DNA of 64,000 nt, taken from assembly GCF_005871205.1 (NCBI RefSeq), contig NZ_SWKM01000015.1, forward strand, positions 1-64,000. The letters are read 5' to 3'. The translations under genes were made by a program, and so were the position numbers. The notes under the pieces are model-generated. The model did not search any database, was not told the DNA's origin, and saw nothing but the letters and a program-made list of their open reading frames with translations. This document shows, piece by piece, positions 1-8,221 of this stretch. The stretch's first letter is position 1; each line of letters starts with the position of its first letter. The DNA is from Marinobacter alexandrii (GTDB taxonomy: Bacteria > Pseudomonadota > Gammaproteobacteria > Pseudomonadales > Oleiphilaceae).

Positions 1-113
1 AAAGGGGGGCGTGTGTCCGGACAACAGAAATTGATCAGTTATTAGTCAATCTCGGCCGCAAATGAGCGGTAATGGCGGTATCCTGCACAGTCTGCGAGAC
101 TTGCCGGGGACCT

Positions 114-130
114 ATGAGAAATCCGGGCTA
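114..130 (+). repeat. Left copy of 17-bp direct repeat
   Basis: The sequence ATGAGAAATCCGGGCTA recurs at 5135-5151 with a single difference (T for C at position 10) and in the same orientation. The match reaches about 20 bp if one inserted base is allowed (CCT-ATGAG against CCTCATGAG). The two copies bracket the gapS6 genes and a short tyrosine recombinase, as attachment sites or element ends would. It could also be a remnant of insertion-sequence ends. Confidence 0.6.
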
Positions 131-147
131 AGAACGGGGGATTACTA

Positions 148-1107
148 TTACTCGCCTTTAGCACCAGATTGAAGATCGCCTAGACAACTATTGATCTCAG
201 TAATTGATAAGAAATGTCCTTTGGCATACACACTTCCAGCTCTTCTTACTAGGTTGATTAAAGACGGCATTTCGTGAATTGTGTCGAACAACTCAAGGAA
301 AAATCGTGCAAGACGCTCTTCACGGGAAAGTTTTTCATCATTTAGTTGGATAGTAGACGCGATAAGACAGCATGTATAAAAAACGGACAGGGTACCACTA
401 CCGTGCCGGAGTTTTAGCCGGCCTTCAGAATCGATGACCTCCCCGGCGCGCATCGCACCTATTAAGTTTGCGATACAAATTTTCTTGATTATTGAAAGCG
501 CGTTTGGAATGCAACTAAGTTCGTCCTGATACCTTATTAAGGCATCTTTCAAAATCTCGTCATGAGCGACTTCTTGACTGAAAGCAAGTTGGATTAAGTG
601 CTCAATAGTTATCGAACAGGGAAAGTCATGGAACAAATGAAGTTGAATTGCAGTGGCCATAGCTTCAATTTCGCGATTTGCACCAAGCTGCACCGAAAAA
701 CGAGAGACATTGACTGAACGCCCGCCTTTCCCACCCAGCAATCTTGCAAAAAAAGGATCGATCGACATCCAATCTAAATCGTTTGAAAACGCGAGAATAA
801 TACTCGATTCAACGGACTCATCGATTAAATCTCGACACTCATTAATTTCCTCTGGAAGGTCAACTGAATTAGGCGATTGGATTTCGGATGATTCGATAAT
901 AAATTTCATCCACTCCTGAAGATCAACGGTACCGTTATAGATTTCTGTACTACCTGACCGGATCAATTCCCCGTCGTCGGTCAAATCAATCGTCAAGTAA
1001 TCGTCGCGATTAACATCATCAATCCAATTCTCTATGATAGCCTTAGTTTCTCGTGTAATAATCGTCGATATTCCGCTTGACCTAAACGTCTCAGAGAGTC
1101 CAGAATA
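148..1107 (-). pseudogene. gapS6b: Out-of-frame C-terminal part of GapS6b, PIN-like region
   Basis: This frame carries the C-terminal part of the protein begun by the ORF at 1091-3499. The longest stretch with a recognised start opens at a TTG at 996 (282 codons). The same frame stays open upstream to the T7 run at 1107-1113, adding 37 codons that continue the upstream protein smoothly. Read with one T fewer, the joined product is about 1116 residues. An Asp after a short beta-like segment (ILD, residue 789) followed by a helix-rich stretch resembles the start of a PIN nuclease fold. The acidic patch DWMSIDPFFARLL fits such a domain but does not prove it. There is no ribosome-binding site at the TTG, so independent translation is unlikely. 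Whether this is a dead gene, a sequencing error or programmed slippage cannot be told from one sequence. Confidence 0.65.
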
Positions 1108-3499
1108 AAAAAATATAAGTTATTGACCATATATCTAGAATTATTTCTGTAGGATTTTCAGAACCAAAACTTGGGATGCCCGAGTTTTTGTATTTACGAT
1201 CGAAAAGTATTGCGATCATACCCTTAATAGGATTAGAGAGGTCGAACCGCTTACCTCTCATGTATATTGGAATGTCTGAATTTTCTAAGATAGGATCAGC
1301 ATCTTTCTTAAGAAACTGCATCTTCTTCTTTATACTGCTTATAAACTCCTCAGGGTCCGCTGGCATCGTGAAACTTTGAAATGAATCGGTACCATCATTG
1401 ATTGAACTCCTAATCTTCGTAGAAATACGAAAAACACCAACATATGGAGGAAGGAATTCGTTTACCTCATACTCACTCATACCAATATTAAATTTGCTGC
1501 CTTTGCTTGAGTTGAGCAGGGCATCACCTAAAGGAGTACGAGAGTCTATGAACGCTGAGTGTTTGTATTCTGGATTTTTAACTATGAGTTTCAGCTGTTG
1601 TTCACCATCGACTGTATAACTGACGGCCAACACGCAATCGTCAACAGTATCACGAAGATCAAGATTCTGCCCCTTCATTTCTATTACAGAAAGATGGAAG
1701 TCAGTGATAAGCCTTGCCGACCCTTCTGGGTCTTCAAGAAACCATTTGATCAACTTGGTTTCCATCAGTTCAACGTGCCCTTGGGCAAGGAATTCAGATA
1801 AAAGCCTAGCCGCATTTTCTGAAGGCTTGTCCAAAATATCGGTAGATATTAAATCAAGTATACCGGCAATCTGTGAATCATCAGCACCTTGTCGTCTATT
1901 TAAATAAATCAAATTAAACCATGATTCGATCGACGTTGGTTTAAAGTGTAAGGCATTTTTTATAGCACCCACTGCATCTGGTAAATGGTTAAGAGTCTCC
2001 TGCTTTTTCGCCTCAATTCTCCATACATTATAATTCCAATATTTTTTTGGAATTCGATCCAGTGTCACACTTAAAGTATCCAGTTGAGTACTGTGTAAGA
2101 GCGCGTGCAAATACAATTCGACGAGTGGTGAGAGCCAGAGGTTACCCGTTGGTATAAAATGACTCAGTATCTTGCATGCAGGCGTACTTAAGTTCGCTTT
2201 CAGGAGATGGTGACAAAGTGCGTGAATTCTGAAAGGATTAATATCTTTTAGGGAATCTTTGTGATCGTCCAAGAATCGATCACTTTTCTCTCGTAACTGC
2301 AATCTCTCTTTTGGGTTGCTTTCCAGCACAAATGCATGCAACTCAAGCTCGACAAAGTCTTTAAGTAAAGCGCTATCTTCAGTAACGCCCCCGCCACTGT
2401 TAATCCACTCCTTTATTTTCTCCTTATCGCCAACATTAAGAAGAATCGCAGATTCATCAATGCTAATATAATTGCTTTTCAGTATCTCTGAAACTTTGTT
2501 TCTTCGAAAAATCTCATCTCTTTCGCACTTCCCAATCAAAAATGGTAGGCCATCTGAGTAATCAAAGTTTCCCGAGTTAAAGCCACGAATTGCCTTAGCT
2601 ATATTTGGAGTTGTTTTCTCAATGGTGGCAATGAAATCAGTACAAATATCTAATAAATCAGAAATTTCACCGGCAGAAAATTCTAGGAGGTTGGCCGACC
2701 AAATAAATAGGCGATGCTCCTTCCCTTCAGTAAAATTTATTAAATCAATGATCTCATTGCAAATCCCAAGAAGGATTTGGTAGTTGTCATGATTTAATGT
2801 CCAAAAATTTTGAACGCCCTCAGTTTTAAAAAAGGATTGTATTCTACATGCAATATTAATCGTTTTACTATTGACACTATCATATTGATCTACCAGGTGG
2901 TCAGATAACTCCTCAGCAACTTCTGGCTCACCAACTCGTAGCAACCCCCTAATGAGCCCGCAAAGCACAGGCTCAGAAAATTCAAACCGCGTCCTCTCTG
3001 CTTCTTCACTGAGGCGGTCGATGTCTGCGACATATTCAAGATAGGCTTCCTTGCTTAGAAATTCTTCTTCAAGGGGGATTCTGATACCTGAAAAGTCCGG
3101 GGAATCCCTTGTAGCAATCGCTCTGATCAAAGTAGCGTTCGCTAAATCCTTTGCGAACGTACTCTTACACCCCGTCCTTAGCTCATTTAGTTTCTTGAAA
3201 GATGCCTTGGTATCTTTACCTACGGCAAAGTCCGTCAGGATCTTTATTAACTCCAGCAATTTCCTGGCCTCGCCCTCTAAACGCGACGAACCCTCTAGAG
3301 CTTCTACTGCCGCTTCGGCAGAATCGGTGATCCGATGCCGGATAAAAACTAAGATCTGTACCACTGAGCCTTCGATATCATCTACCGAAATACCGGGGGA
3401 ATATATTTTATCCCCAGCTACATTGTCCCCTTGCCCTTTATGCTCTTGAGTTACTTGTGCTTGGCAACCGGAAGAAGTATGGGGTTCACGCTCAATCAT
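1091..3499 (-). CDS. gapS6b: GapS6b family anti-phage protein, N-terminal 797 residues then frameshift
   Basis: This is the large partner of the two-gene module, 802 codons before a premature TGA. Residues 20-31 read HKGQGDNVAGDK, a motif also found at the C-terminus of the upstream protein. Residues of about 60-650 are helix-rich and look like degenerate TPR-type repeats. The last five residues (LFWTL) come from the wrong frame after the T7 run at 1107-1113, and the natural protein should continue into the PIN-like part at 148-1107. The start overlaps the stop of gapS6a by 8 nt, so the two are probably translationally coupled. The region is visibly more AT-rich than the core genes, which fits foreign DNA. 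The GapS6b name rests on recalled family features (partner gene, N-terminal GDNV motif, long helical repeat region, PIN-like end) and on the GMT context. A helical-repeat protein of another defence system is the alternative. Confidence 0.7.
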   Translation of the reverse strand: MIEREPHTSSGCQAQVTQEHKGQGDNVAGDKIYSPGISVDDIEGSVVQILVFIRHRITDSAEAAVEALEGSSRLEGEARKLLELIKILTDFAVGKDTKASFKKLNELRTGCKSTFAKDLANATLIRAIATRDSPDFSGIRIPLEEEFLSKEAYLEYVADIDRLSEEAERTRFEFSEPVLCGLIRGLLRVGEPEVAEELSDHLVDQYDSVNSKTINIACRIQSFFKTEGVQNFWTLNHDNYQILLGICNEIIDLINFTEGKEHRLFIWSANLLEFSAGEISDLLDICTDFIATIEKTTPNIAKAIRGFNSGNFDYSDGLPFLIGKCERDEIFRRNKVSEILKSNYISIDESAILLNVGDKEKIKEWINSGGGVTEDSALLKDFVELELHAFVLESNPKERLQLREKSDRFLDDHKDSLKDINPFRIHALCHHLLKANLSTPACKILSHFIPTGNLWLSPLVELYLHALLHSTQLDTLSVTLDRIPKKYWNYNVWRIEAKKQETLNHLPDAVGAIKNALHFKPTSIESWFNLIYLNRRQGADDSQIAGILDLISTDILDKPSENAARLLSEFLAQGHVELMETKLIKWFLEDPEGSARLITDFHLSVIEMKGQNLDLRDTVDDCVLAVSYTVDGEQQLKLIVKNPEYKHSAFIDSRTPLGDALLNSSKGSKFNIGMSEYEVNEFLPPYVGVFRISTKIRSSINDGTDSFQSFTMPADPEEFISSIKKKMQFLKKDADPILENSDIPIYMRGKRFDLSNPIKGMIAILFDRKYKNSGIPSFGSENPTEIILDIWSITYIFLFWTL
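1107..1113 (-). other. T7 homopolymer at the gapS6b frameshift
   Basis: Seven A on the plus strand give TTTTTTT in the coding strand. With T7 the frame reads TAT ATT TTT TTA TTC TGG ACT CTC TGA. With T6 it reads TAT ATT TTT TAT TCT GGA CTC TCT GAG and stays open for another 316 codons or so. It is therefore the likely indel site, and also a candidate slippage site. Confidence 0.75.
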
Positions 3500-3821
3500 C
3501 CTTCACCACTTTATCTCGACCCACGTTGTCACCAGTTCCATTGTGTATTTGGTTAATATTTGTTTGATTTGAAGGCTGTATTTCTTTCATTAATTGGGTC
3601 AAACGATCTGAATTCTGAATTTTCCTCTTGATAGCAGCTTCACTCATGTCCTGATTTATACCTATTCCATTGATCTCATTGGCAATTTCGTCAGCCGAGT
3701 CATCATCGAGAACCCACTCTTTGAGGCGGCTTTTAAGTGCTTGCCCTGTGACCTTCGCCTGGTATTTAAGAACATCATAGATTACGCCGGATAACACTGC
3801 TGCTGACATTAAATCCAACAT
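3492..3821 (-). CDS. gapS6a: GapS6a family small partner protein
   Basis: This 109-residue protein is the first gene of the putative GapS6 module. It begins with a hydrophobic helix (residues about 2-18, LDLMSAAVLSGVIYDVLKY), followed by a charged helical middle. It ends in an Asn/Gln-rich tail carrying HNGTGDNVGRDK at residues 93-103. The same GDNVxxDK signature sits near the N-terminus of GapS6b, so the two proteins may contact each other through it. The ATG at 3821 has a GGAG 11 nt upstream, and the 3' end overlaps gapS6b by 8 nt. Its size, position and tail match my memory of the GapS6a family found in Gamma-Mobile-Trio islands. The biochemical role of the small subunit is not evident from sequence. 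Confidence 0.7.
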   Translation of the reverse strand: MLDLMSAAVLSGVIYDVLKYQAKVTGQALKSRLKEWVLDDDSADEIANEINGIGINQDMSEAAIKRKIQNSDRLTQLMKEIQPSNQTNINQIHNGTGDNVGRDKVVKDD

Positions 3822-4306
3822 TTTACTTTGTACTCCAGTTCGTGGTGTCTTGATTTATATGGCACGGGTTTCGTTCATATTGACAGGTTATTGGGCGGAC
3901 AGATTTTAGCATCGGTATTGGATCGACCCTTTCCCGCAGACTGGTTCGATGTCTTTAGCAGAATCTCGTACCCAAAAGATGGTGTGAGAAGAATTCTAGT
4001 CTACATAACCGGTCTTTCTAGCCCAAGTTTTGACAGGCAGCTCAAATCCGGTCGGACGGGAGATAACTTTGGACTTACCGCAACAACCTGGATACGCACC
4101 ATCAGTTAACCCTCTCGAACTCTGGCTGATTCTGCACCCCTTTTCGTGGCCACGTTGAGAAGGAGCTTTTCAGGATATCTTTCTAAAGGCAAATGTTCGC
4201 TTTTGTTTAACGACTGGAGAAGCCTGATCGAAACCCGAGGGTGATCATCGACCGGGGCTGGCAGCGTCTGCGGCATCCACAGTGACCAAGGAAACAAGTT
4301 ACGCAG
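3822..4306. other. Non-coding spacer, gapS6 upstream region
   Basis: These 485 bases separate the gapS6a start from the end of the short recombinase gene. The part next to gapS6a must hold its promoter. A TATAAA-like -10 element (minus strand, around 3855-3861) is visible but has no convincing -35. Short open frames on both strands (3828-4109 plus, 4106-4297 minus) use TTG starts, lack ribosome-binding sites and resemble nothing I know. Confidence 0.5.
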
Positions 4307-4921
4307 CTAGATCTCAATACTCTCAGCTATCTCCAGAGCATCCTCGACCTCGACACCAAGGTACCGCACGGTGCTCGACATATTTGTGCGTCCCAACAGC
4401 AACTGGACGGCTCGAAGATTCTTGGTCTTCTTGTAGATCAATGTCGCTTTGCTACGTCTCATTGAATGGGTTGCGTAGACTGAAGGATCAAGTCCAATGC
4501 TGGTAATCCACTTTTTGACAAGACGGGCGTATTGATGAGTGGTGATATGGTCATACTTTCGCATCCGGCTCGGCCACAAATAATCCATACCCGACAGTCC
4601 GCGCAACTCGATCCATGCTTCGACCGATTCGCGAGTCTTTTTGGTTATCTCAAACTGAACAGGCTGACTAGTCTTCTGCTGGATGACTTGCGCCCGATCC
4701 AGAACCTCACCGTTTCTGGAAATATCTCGAACCAAAAGCTTTACCAGATCGCAGGATCGAAGTTTGCAGTCAATAGCCATGTTAAACATCGCCAGCTCGC
4801 GGATGTTCTTCGCTATCTCTAGACGAATACGGACAGCCCATATTTGTTCGAGTTTGAGCGGTAGCTTCTGGCCGACGAGCTTCCCTTTGTTCCAGGGAGC
4901 TTTGCTGGTAGGAACCGTCAT
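4307..4921 (-). CDS. Short tyrosine recombinase (integrase), altered active site
   Basis: This 204-residue protein belongs to the compact tyrosine-recombinase group that is essentially a catalytic domain. An early Arg sits in KLRSCDLVKLLV (about residue 54). The HxxRR box is THSMRRSKATLIYKK (about residue 155), and the nucleophile region is STVRYLG (Tyr about 188). The position usually held by His in LLLGH is Arg here (LLLGRTNMSS), so one catalytic residue may be lost or replaced. The ATG at 4921 has a GAGGG ribosome-binding site 7 nt upstream, and that site lies inside a small hairpin (4929-4942). The gene lies within the direct repeats at 114 and 5135, together with gapS6. It may be the recombinase that moved that segment, or a leftover from an earlier insertion. 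Confidence 0.8.
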   Translation of the reverse strand: MTVPTSKAPWNKGKLVGQKLPLKLEQIWAVRIRLEIAKNIRELAMFNMAIDCKLRSCDLVKLLVRDISRNGEVLDRAQVIQQKTSQPVQFEITKKTRESVEAWIELRGLSGMDYLWPSRMRKYDHITTHQYARLVKKWITSIGLDPSVYATHSMRRSKATLIYKKTKNLRAVQLLLGRTNMSSTVRYLGVEVEDALEIAESIEI

Positions 4922-4928
4922 GACGTGG

Positions 4929-4942
4929 CCCTCTTCGGAGGG
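4929..4942 (-). promoter_or_regulatory. Hairpin sequestering the recombinase ribosome-binding site
   Basis: On the transcript strand CCCTC-CGAA-GAGGG forms a 5-bp stem with a four-base loop. The 3' arm is the Shine-Dalgarno sequence, ideally spaced (7 nt) from the ATG at 4921. If it folds in RNA it would damp translation of the integrase gene. Confidence 0.5.
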
Positions 4943-4997
4943 TAAGGGCCTTTAAGTATGGTTCAGAAAATTGTTCCCTGCTGGCCAGCCTGGTCGC

Positions 4998-5009
4998 AAA
5001 GCGGACATT
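4998..5009 (+). repeat. 12-bp inverted repeat, left copy
   Basis: AAAGCGGACATT here is the exact reverse complement of 13197-13208. Both copies also have GGTCGTT (or its complement) a short distance away. The pair encloses the alcohol-oxidation cluster. Motifs of this kind are dispersed in many gammaproteobacterial genomes, so the flanking position may be coincidence. Confidence 0.4.
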
Positions 5010-5134
5010 TAGAATGGGCGGACAACGACCGGCACAGCCAAGCTAATGCCCCACAACTAAAAGCCGGATACACCTGACAAACTGTAATGCCCAGGCGCTT
5101 ACTCGCTGAAAAGAGCGGCGCGTTTTATCCCCTC

Positions 5135-5151
5135 ATGAGAAATTCGGGCTA
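5135..5151 (+). repeat. Right copy of 17-bp direct repeat
   Basis: ATGAGAAATTCGGGCTA matches 16 of 17 bases of the copy at 114-130. It lies 14 bp before the stop codon of the sigma-54 regulator gene, so the 5.0-kb segment between the copies abuts the alcohol-oxidation cluster. Confidence 0.6.
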
Positions 5152-5165
5152 GTCCACGAATTACC

Positions 5166-7049
5166 TCAGAGGACAAAATGTTTAATTTTCCGATAGAGAG
5201 TGGCTCGTGTTATTCCTAATTCTCGAGCCGCGGCACTGACGTTGTGATTGTGTTTCTCGAGCACACATCGCACCGCTTGGCGCTCCGCAGCGGCGAGTGT
5301 GCCGCCCTCGCCTACGTCCACATCCGCAGTATCATTTTTGGCCTTGATGTCCTCGGGCAAGTGCTCAACATCGATAATTCCCTGAGTAGAAAGCGCCTGG
5401 CCAAGATTCAGTGCCTGCTGGAGCTCTCTAATATTGCCTCTCCACGAATGGTGCCTTAAGAGATTGCGAGCCTCAGCTGTCAGAATTGGCGGGGAATCTT
5501 CCTGTGACATTGATGCCAGCAAGTGATCAATTAAAGCATCGAGGTCTTCACGCTCCCGCAGAGCAGGGAGCTGCACCCTGAGGCCATTGATTCGGTAGTA
5601 AAGATCGCTCCGAAAGTCCCCACTCTCCATAAGCTCATCAAGGTTCCGATGTGTCGCACAGACCAGAGAAAACGAGACGGGCCGAGACTTCTCTTCTCCA
5701 AGCTTGGTGACAATGCGTTCTTGCAAAACACGTAACAACCGTGCTTGAAATTCTACCGGCATATCGCCTATTTCATCCAGGAAGAGCGTACCGCCGTTCG
5801 CTTCCTCAAATTTCCCCTTGGCACCCCCACGTCGGGCACCAGTAAAAGCGCCGTCTGCATAGCCAAACAACTCTGATTCTATCAGGCCGGCAGGAATAGC
5901 CGAGCAGTTCACGGCAACAAACGCGCCTTTTGAAGAAGGCCCATTGGCATGTAGCGAGCGCGCTAAAACCTCTTTGCCTGTTCCGGTTTCCCCAGTCACC
6001 AGAACCGGAACTCCAAACTGAAAGGCCCGATGCGCCTTGTCAAAAAGTGGTTTTGTTGGCTCGCCCACATAAAAAGACTGACTGATGTCCGGCCGTCTTT
6101 GCGGTGGCGTCGATTTGACGCTCACGAGCCCTTTCCGAAGACTTTCAACCTTAAGAAAAAGCCTTGCCCCATTGTGACATTCCACCTCAACAGGGCTTTG
6201 TTGTGATCCCTCGATCTCGGCAGCGCGACATGAAAATAAGTCTTTGAAACAGACCTGACTCTGCGTCTTCTCGAGAGACTCGAGATCCAGCATCTGTCTG
6301 GCCGAGGGGTTTGCACCTAAAACTTCACCATCCTCGCCGAAATGTATCAACCCACGCATGGGTGACTGTGTAAGCTCCGGGCGATAGTGAAGGGCGAGGA
6401 CCAAGGCGCCACGCAAATCGTCGACCATTCGATTCTCAACAGACCGAGTTGCGAGCGCAACTGCTTCAAGAATCCCGACCGGTCGGCCATCATAAGGTTT
6501 CGAAGCATTCAAAGCCCCGACCAGCGTCCCTGCAGGGTCAAAAATGGGCACTGCCACGCAGGATAGATCGCGGAAAGAATGCAAGAAATGCTCACTTCCA
6601 CACACAAGCGAAGGCCTGCCTTCTATCAAAGCGCAACCGGGAGCATTGGTTCCAGCTATATCCTCTGAAAGGTCCATACCAGGATTCAAAGCGGCTCCCA
6701 GCAATTCGTAGCAGGGACTGTCATTGCCGAAATATTTAATGCTGCGGCCTTCTCTTTCCAGACACGCCAAAACCCAACCTGCAGAACTGATTGCACGAAA
6801 CAACCGATGCATTTCAGGCTCGGCAAATGTCATGAGACGCTGATGTTGATTGCGGATATAAGAAATCTGGTCGAATTGCGCGGCCTCAAGTAAGAACTGA
6901 CCAGAGGGGGACACGCCATGTTTTCTGCATCTTAGCCAAGAGCGCAAAACCTCATCCCGCACCCACTGGGACGGTACAACATGCCCTTCGTCAAACAACT
7001 CACGGGCTTGCTGGACCTGAGTGTTCAGATCAACGATCTTTTTATGCAT
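5166..7049 (-). CDS. AcoR-like sigma-54-dependent transcriptional activator
   Basis: This 627-residue enhancer-binding protein probably senses an alcohol or its oxidation state and activates the divergent gene cluster. The N-terminal half (about 60-310) looks GAF-like and sensory. The AAA+ domain spans about 325-555, with Walker A GETGTGKE and the sigma-54 contact loop GAFTGAR. The C-terminus is a Fis-type helix-turn-helix ([20 protein letters not shown]). The ATG at 7049 is preferred over a GTG five codons upstream because it gives the usual start of the family. A matching -24/-12 promoter lies 150 bp away at 7199-7214. AcoR-type regulators control acetoin or alcohol metabolism; the effector here is unknown. 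Confidence 0.88.
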   Translation of the reverse strand: MHKKIVDLNTQVQQARELFDEGHVVPSQWVRDEVLRSWLRCRKHGVSPSGQFLLEAAQFDQISYIRNQHQRLMTFAEPEMHRLFRAISSAGWVLACLEREGRSIKYFGNDSPCYELLGAALNPGMDLSEDIAGTNAPGCALIEGRPSLVCGSEHFLHSFRDLSCVAVPIFDPAGTLVGALNASKPYDGRPVGILEAVALATRSVENRMVDDLRGALVLALHYRPELTQSPMRGLIHFGEDGEVLGANPSARQMLDLESLEKTQSQVCFKDLFSCRAAEIEGSQQSPVEVECHNGARLFLKVESLRKGLVSVKSTPPQRRPDISQSFYVGEPTKPLFDKAHRAFQFGVPVLVTGETGTGKEVLARSLHANGPSSKGAFVAVNCSAIPAGLIESELFGYADGAFTGARRGGAKGKFEEANGGTLFLDEIGDMPVEFQARLLRVLQERIVTKLGEEKSRPVSFSLVCATHRNLDELMESGDFRSDLYYRINGLRVQLPALREREDLDALIDHLLASMSQEDSPPILTAEARNLLRHHSWRGNIRELQQALNLGQALSTQGIIDVEHLPEDIKAKNDTADVDVGEGGTLAAAERQAVRCVLEKHNHNVSAAARELGITRATLYRKIKHFVL

Positions 7050-7102
7050 AAGGACACCCACCACTCTGTATTTTTTTTATTCAACCATCCAATTTTAGTG
7101 TA

Positions 7103-7172
7103 TTGAAACGATCCACTTTTTTCCAAAAACTAAAACATAGATGCTATAAAGCCGCATAAGTAATTGTTTCAT
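7103..7172. promoter_or_regulatory. Possible upstream activator half-sites
   Basis: TTGAAAC at 7103-7109 and its inverted partner GTTTCAT at 7166-7172 lie 63 bp apart (about six helical turns), just upstream of the sigma-54 promoter. They are candidate binding sites for the divergent activator. Evidence is limited to symmetry and position. Confidence 0.3.
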
Positions 7173-7198
7173 AATAATTTCCTAAGGAGCAATCGATC

Positions 7199-7214
7199 TG
7201 GCATATTGATTGCT
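7199..7214 (+). promoter_or_regulatory. Sigma-54 (-24/-12) promoter of the alcohol-oxidation operon
   Basis: TGGCAT-N5-TTGCT matches the RpoN consensus TGGCAC-N5-TTGCW with one change. GG (7200-7201) and GC (7212-7213) have the required 12-bp offset. Transcription would start near 7225, about 34 nt before the SphA-like gene, whose ATG is preceded by AAGAGG with 7-nt spacing. Confidence 0.8.
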
Positions 7215-7258
7215 TCACGTCGAGTGCAATACCAACAAAACTAATAAGAGGCTGCACT

Positions 7259-8182
7259 ATGTCATCTGTATCAAACTATAAGCAAAAAAGTTTACTCGGT
7301 TCCAGAAAGGGGAATTTCAGCGTCGCTTCTGTTGGATTAACCACCATGTTGCTGACTTCCGGTAATGCAGTAGCTATTGACGTTGATGCCGGGGATTACA
7401 CGGCACTGCCCGCCGGAACCAATCTTGGAATGGTCTACTATCAATACGCCACTGCAGACTCACTCTACTCGGATGGCGACAAAGCGCCCATTAATGCTGG
7501 ATTAGACTCACAGGTAGGAATCCTGCGTGGGGTGCATTTCACTGAAATTGGCGGTTACACAGTAGACCCTCAATTTCTCCTCCCATTTGGCAAGGTGGAA
7601 GGAAAAGACGATACCTCTTCCCTTGGTGACACCAGTGGCATCGGCGACCTGATACTTGCGGCGACAGTTTGGCTTGTAAACGAGCCCGAAAGTAACACCT
7701 ATTTCGGCATTACTCCGTTCCTGTATGTTCCGGTAGGGAGTTACGATCGAAATGACACATTAAATCTTGGCGAAAACCGGTGGAAACATACATTACAGGC
7801 GGGTTACATAACTGGCCTCACTTCTAACATCTCATTAGACCTGGTTGGTGACGTCACTTTTTTCGGCAAGAATGACGAACTCGGTGCCTCCAAGGCCACT
7901 CTGGAACAGGACCCCTTGTATCAGCTCCAAGGCTTCCTGCGTTATAACGTAACGCCGCAATGGGACCTTCGCACCGGTATTTCTCATACTTTCGGCGGTG
8001 AGACACAGATAAATGATATTAACCAGGACAATGACCTTGCCACCACCAAAATGACAATCGGTACGGCATGGTTTGCGAATCCGGGACTGCAACTAATCGC
8101 AAATTATGGAAGCGATTTGTCCGTAGAAAATGGATTTAAAGAACAACATCGACTCAACTTTCGGATTCTAAAGGCGTTTTAA
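7259..8182 (+). CDS. SphA-like outer-membrane protein (phenol_MetA_deg type)
   Basis: This 307-residue exported protein has an N-terminal signal segment (hydrophobic SVASVGLTTMLLTSGNAVA, cleavage near residue 40). Alternating beta-strand patterns and a strand-like C-terminal end (HRLNFRILKAF) typify small outer-membrane barrels. Proteins of this meta-pathway/SphA family often lie beside hydrocarbon or alcohol oxidation genes and are thought to help substrate cross the outer membrane. It is the first gene after the sigma-54 promoter, and the dehydrogenase gene follows after 39 bp, so the two are probably co-transcribed. The substrate cannot be read from the sequence. Confidence 0.8.
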   Translation: MSSVSNYKQKSLLGSRKGNFSVASVGLTTMLLTSGNAVAIDVDAGDYTALPAGTNLGMVYYQYATADSLYSDGDKAPINAGLDSQVGILRGVHFTEIGGYTVDPQFLLPFGKVEGKDDTSSLGDTSGIGDLILAATVWLVNEPESNTYFGITPFLYVPVGSYDRNDTLNLGENRWKHTLQAGYITGLTSNISLDLVGDVTFFGKNDELGASKATLEQDPLYQLQGFLRYNVTPQWDLRTGISHTFGGETQINDINQDNDLATTKMTIGTAWFANPGLQLIANYGSDLSVENGFKEQHRLNFRILKAF

Positions 8183-8221
8183 AATCTTATAAAACAGTAA
8201 TAAAAACGAAAGGACATAGAA

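Noticed and set aside
148..996. A free-standing 282-codon gene after gapS6b
   Set aside because: It begins at a TTG with no ribosome-binding site, and the frame continues upstream to the T7 run. A split gapS6b explains it better.
3828..4297. Two small frames between gapS6a and the short recombinase
   Set aside because: They use TTG starts, have no ribosome-binding site, and overlap the necessary promoter region of gapS6a.
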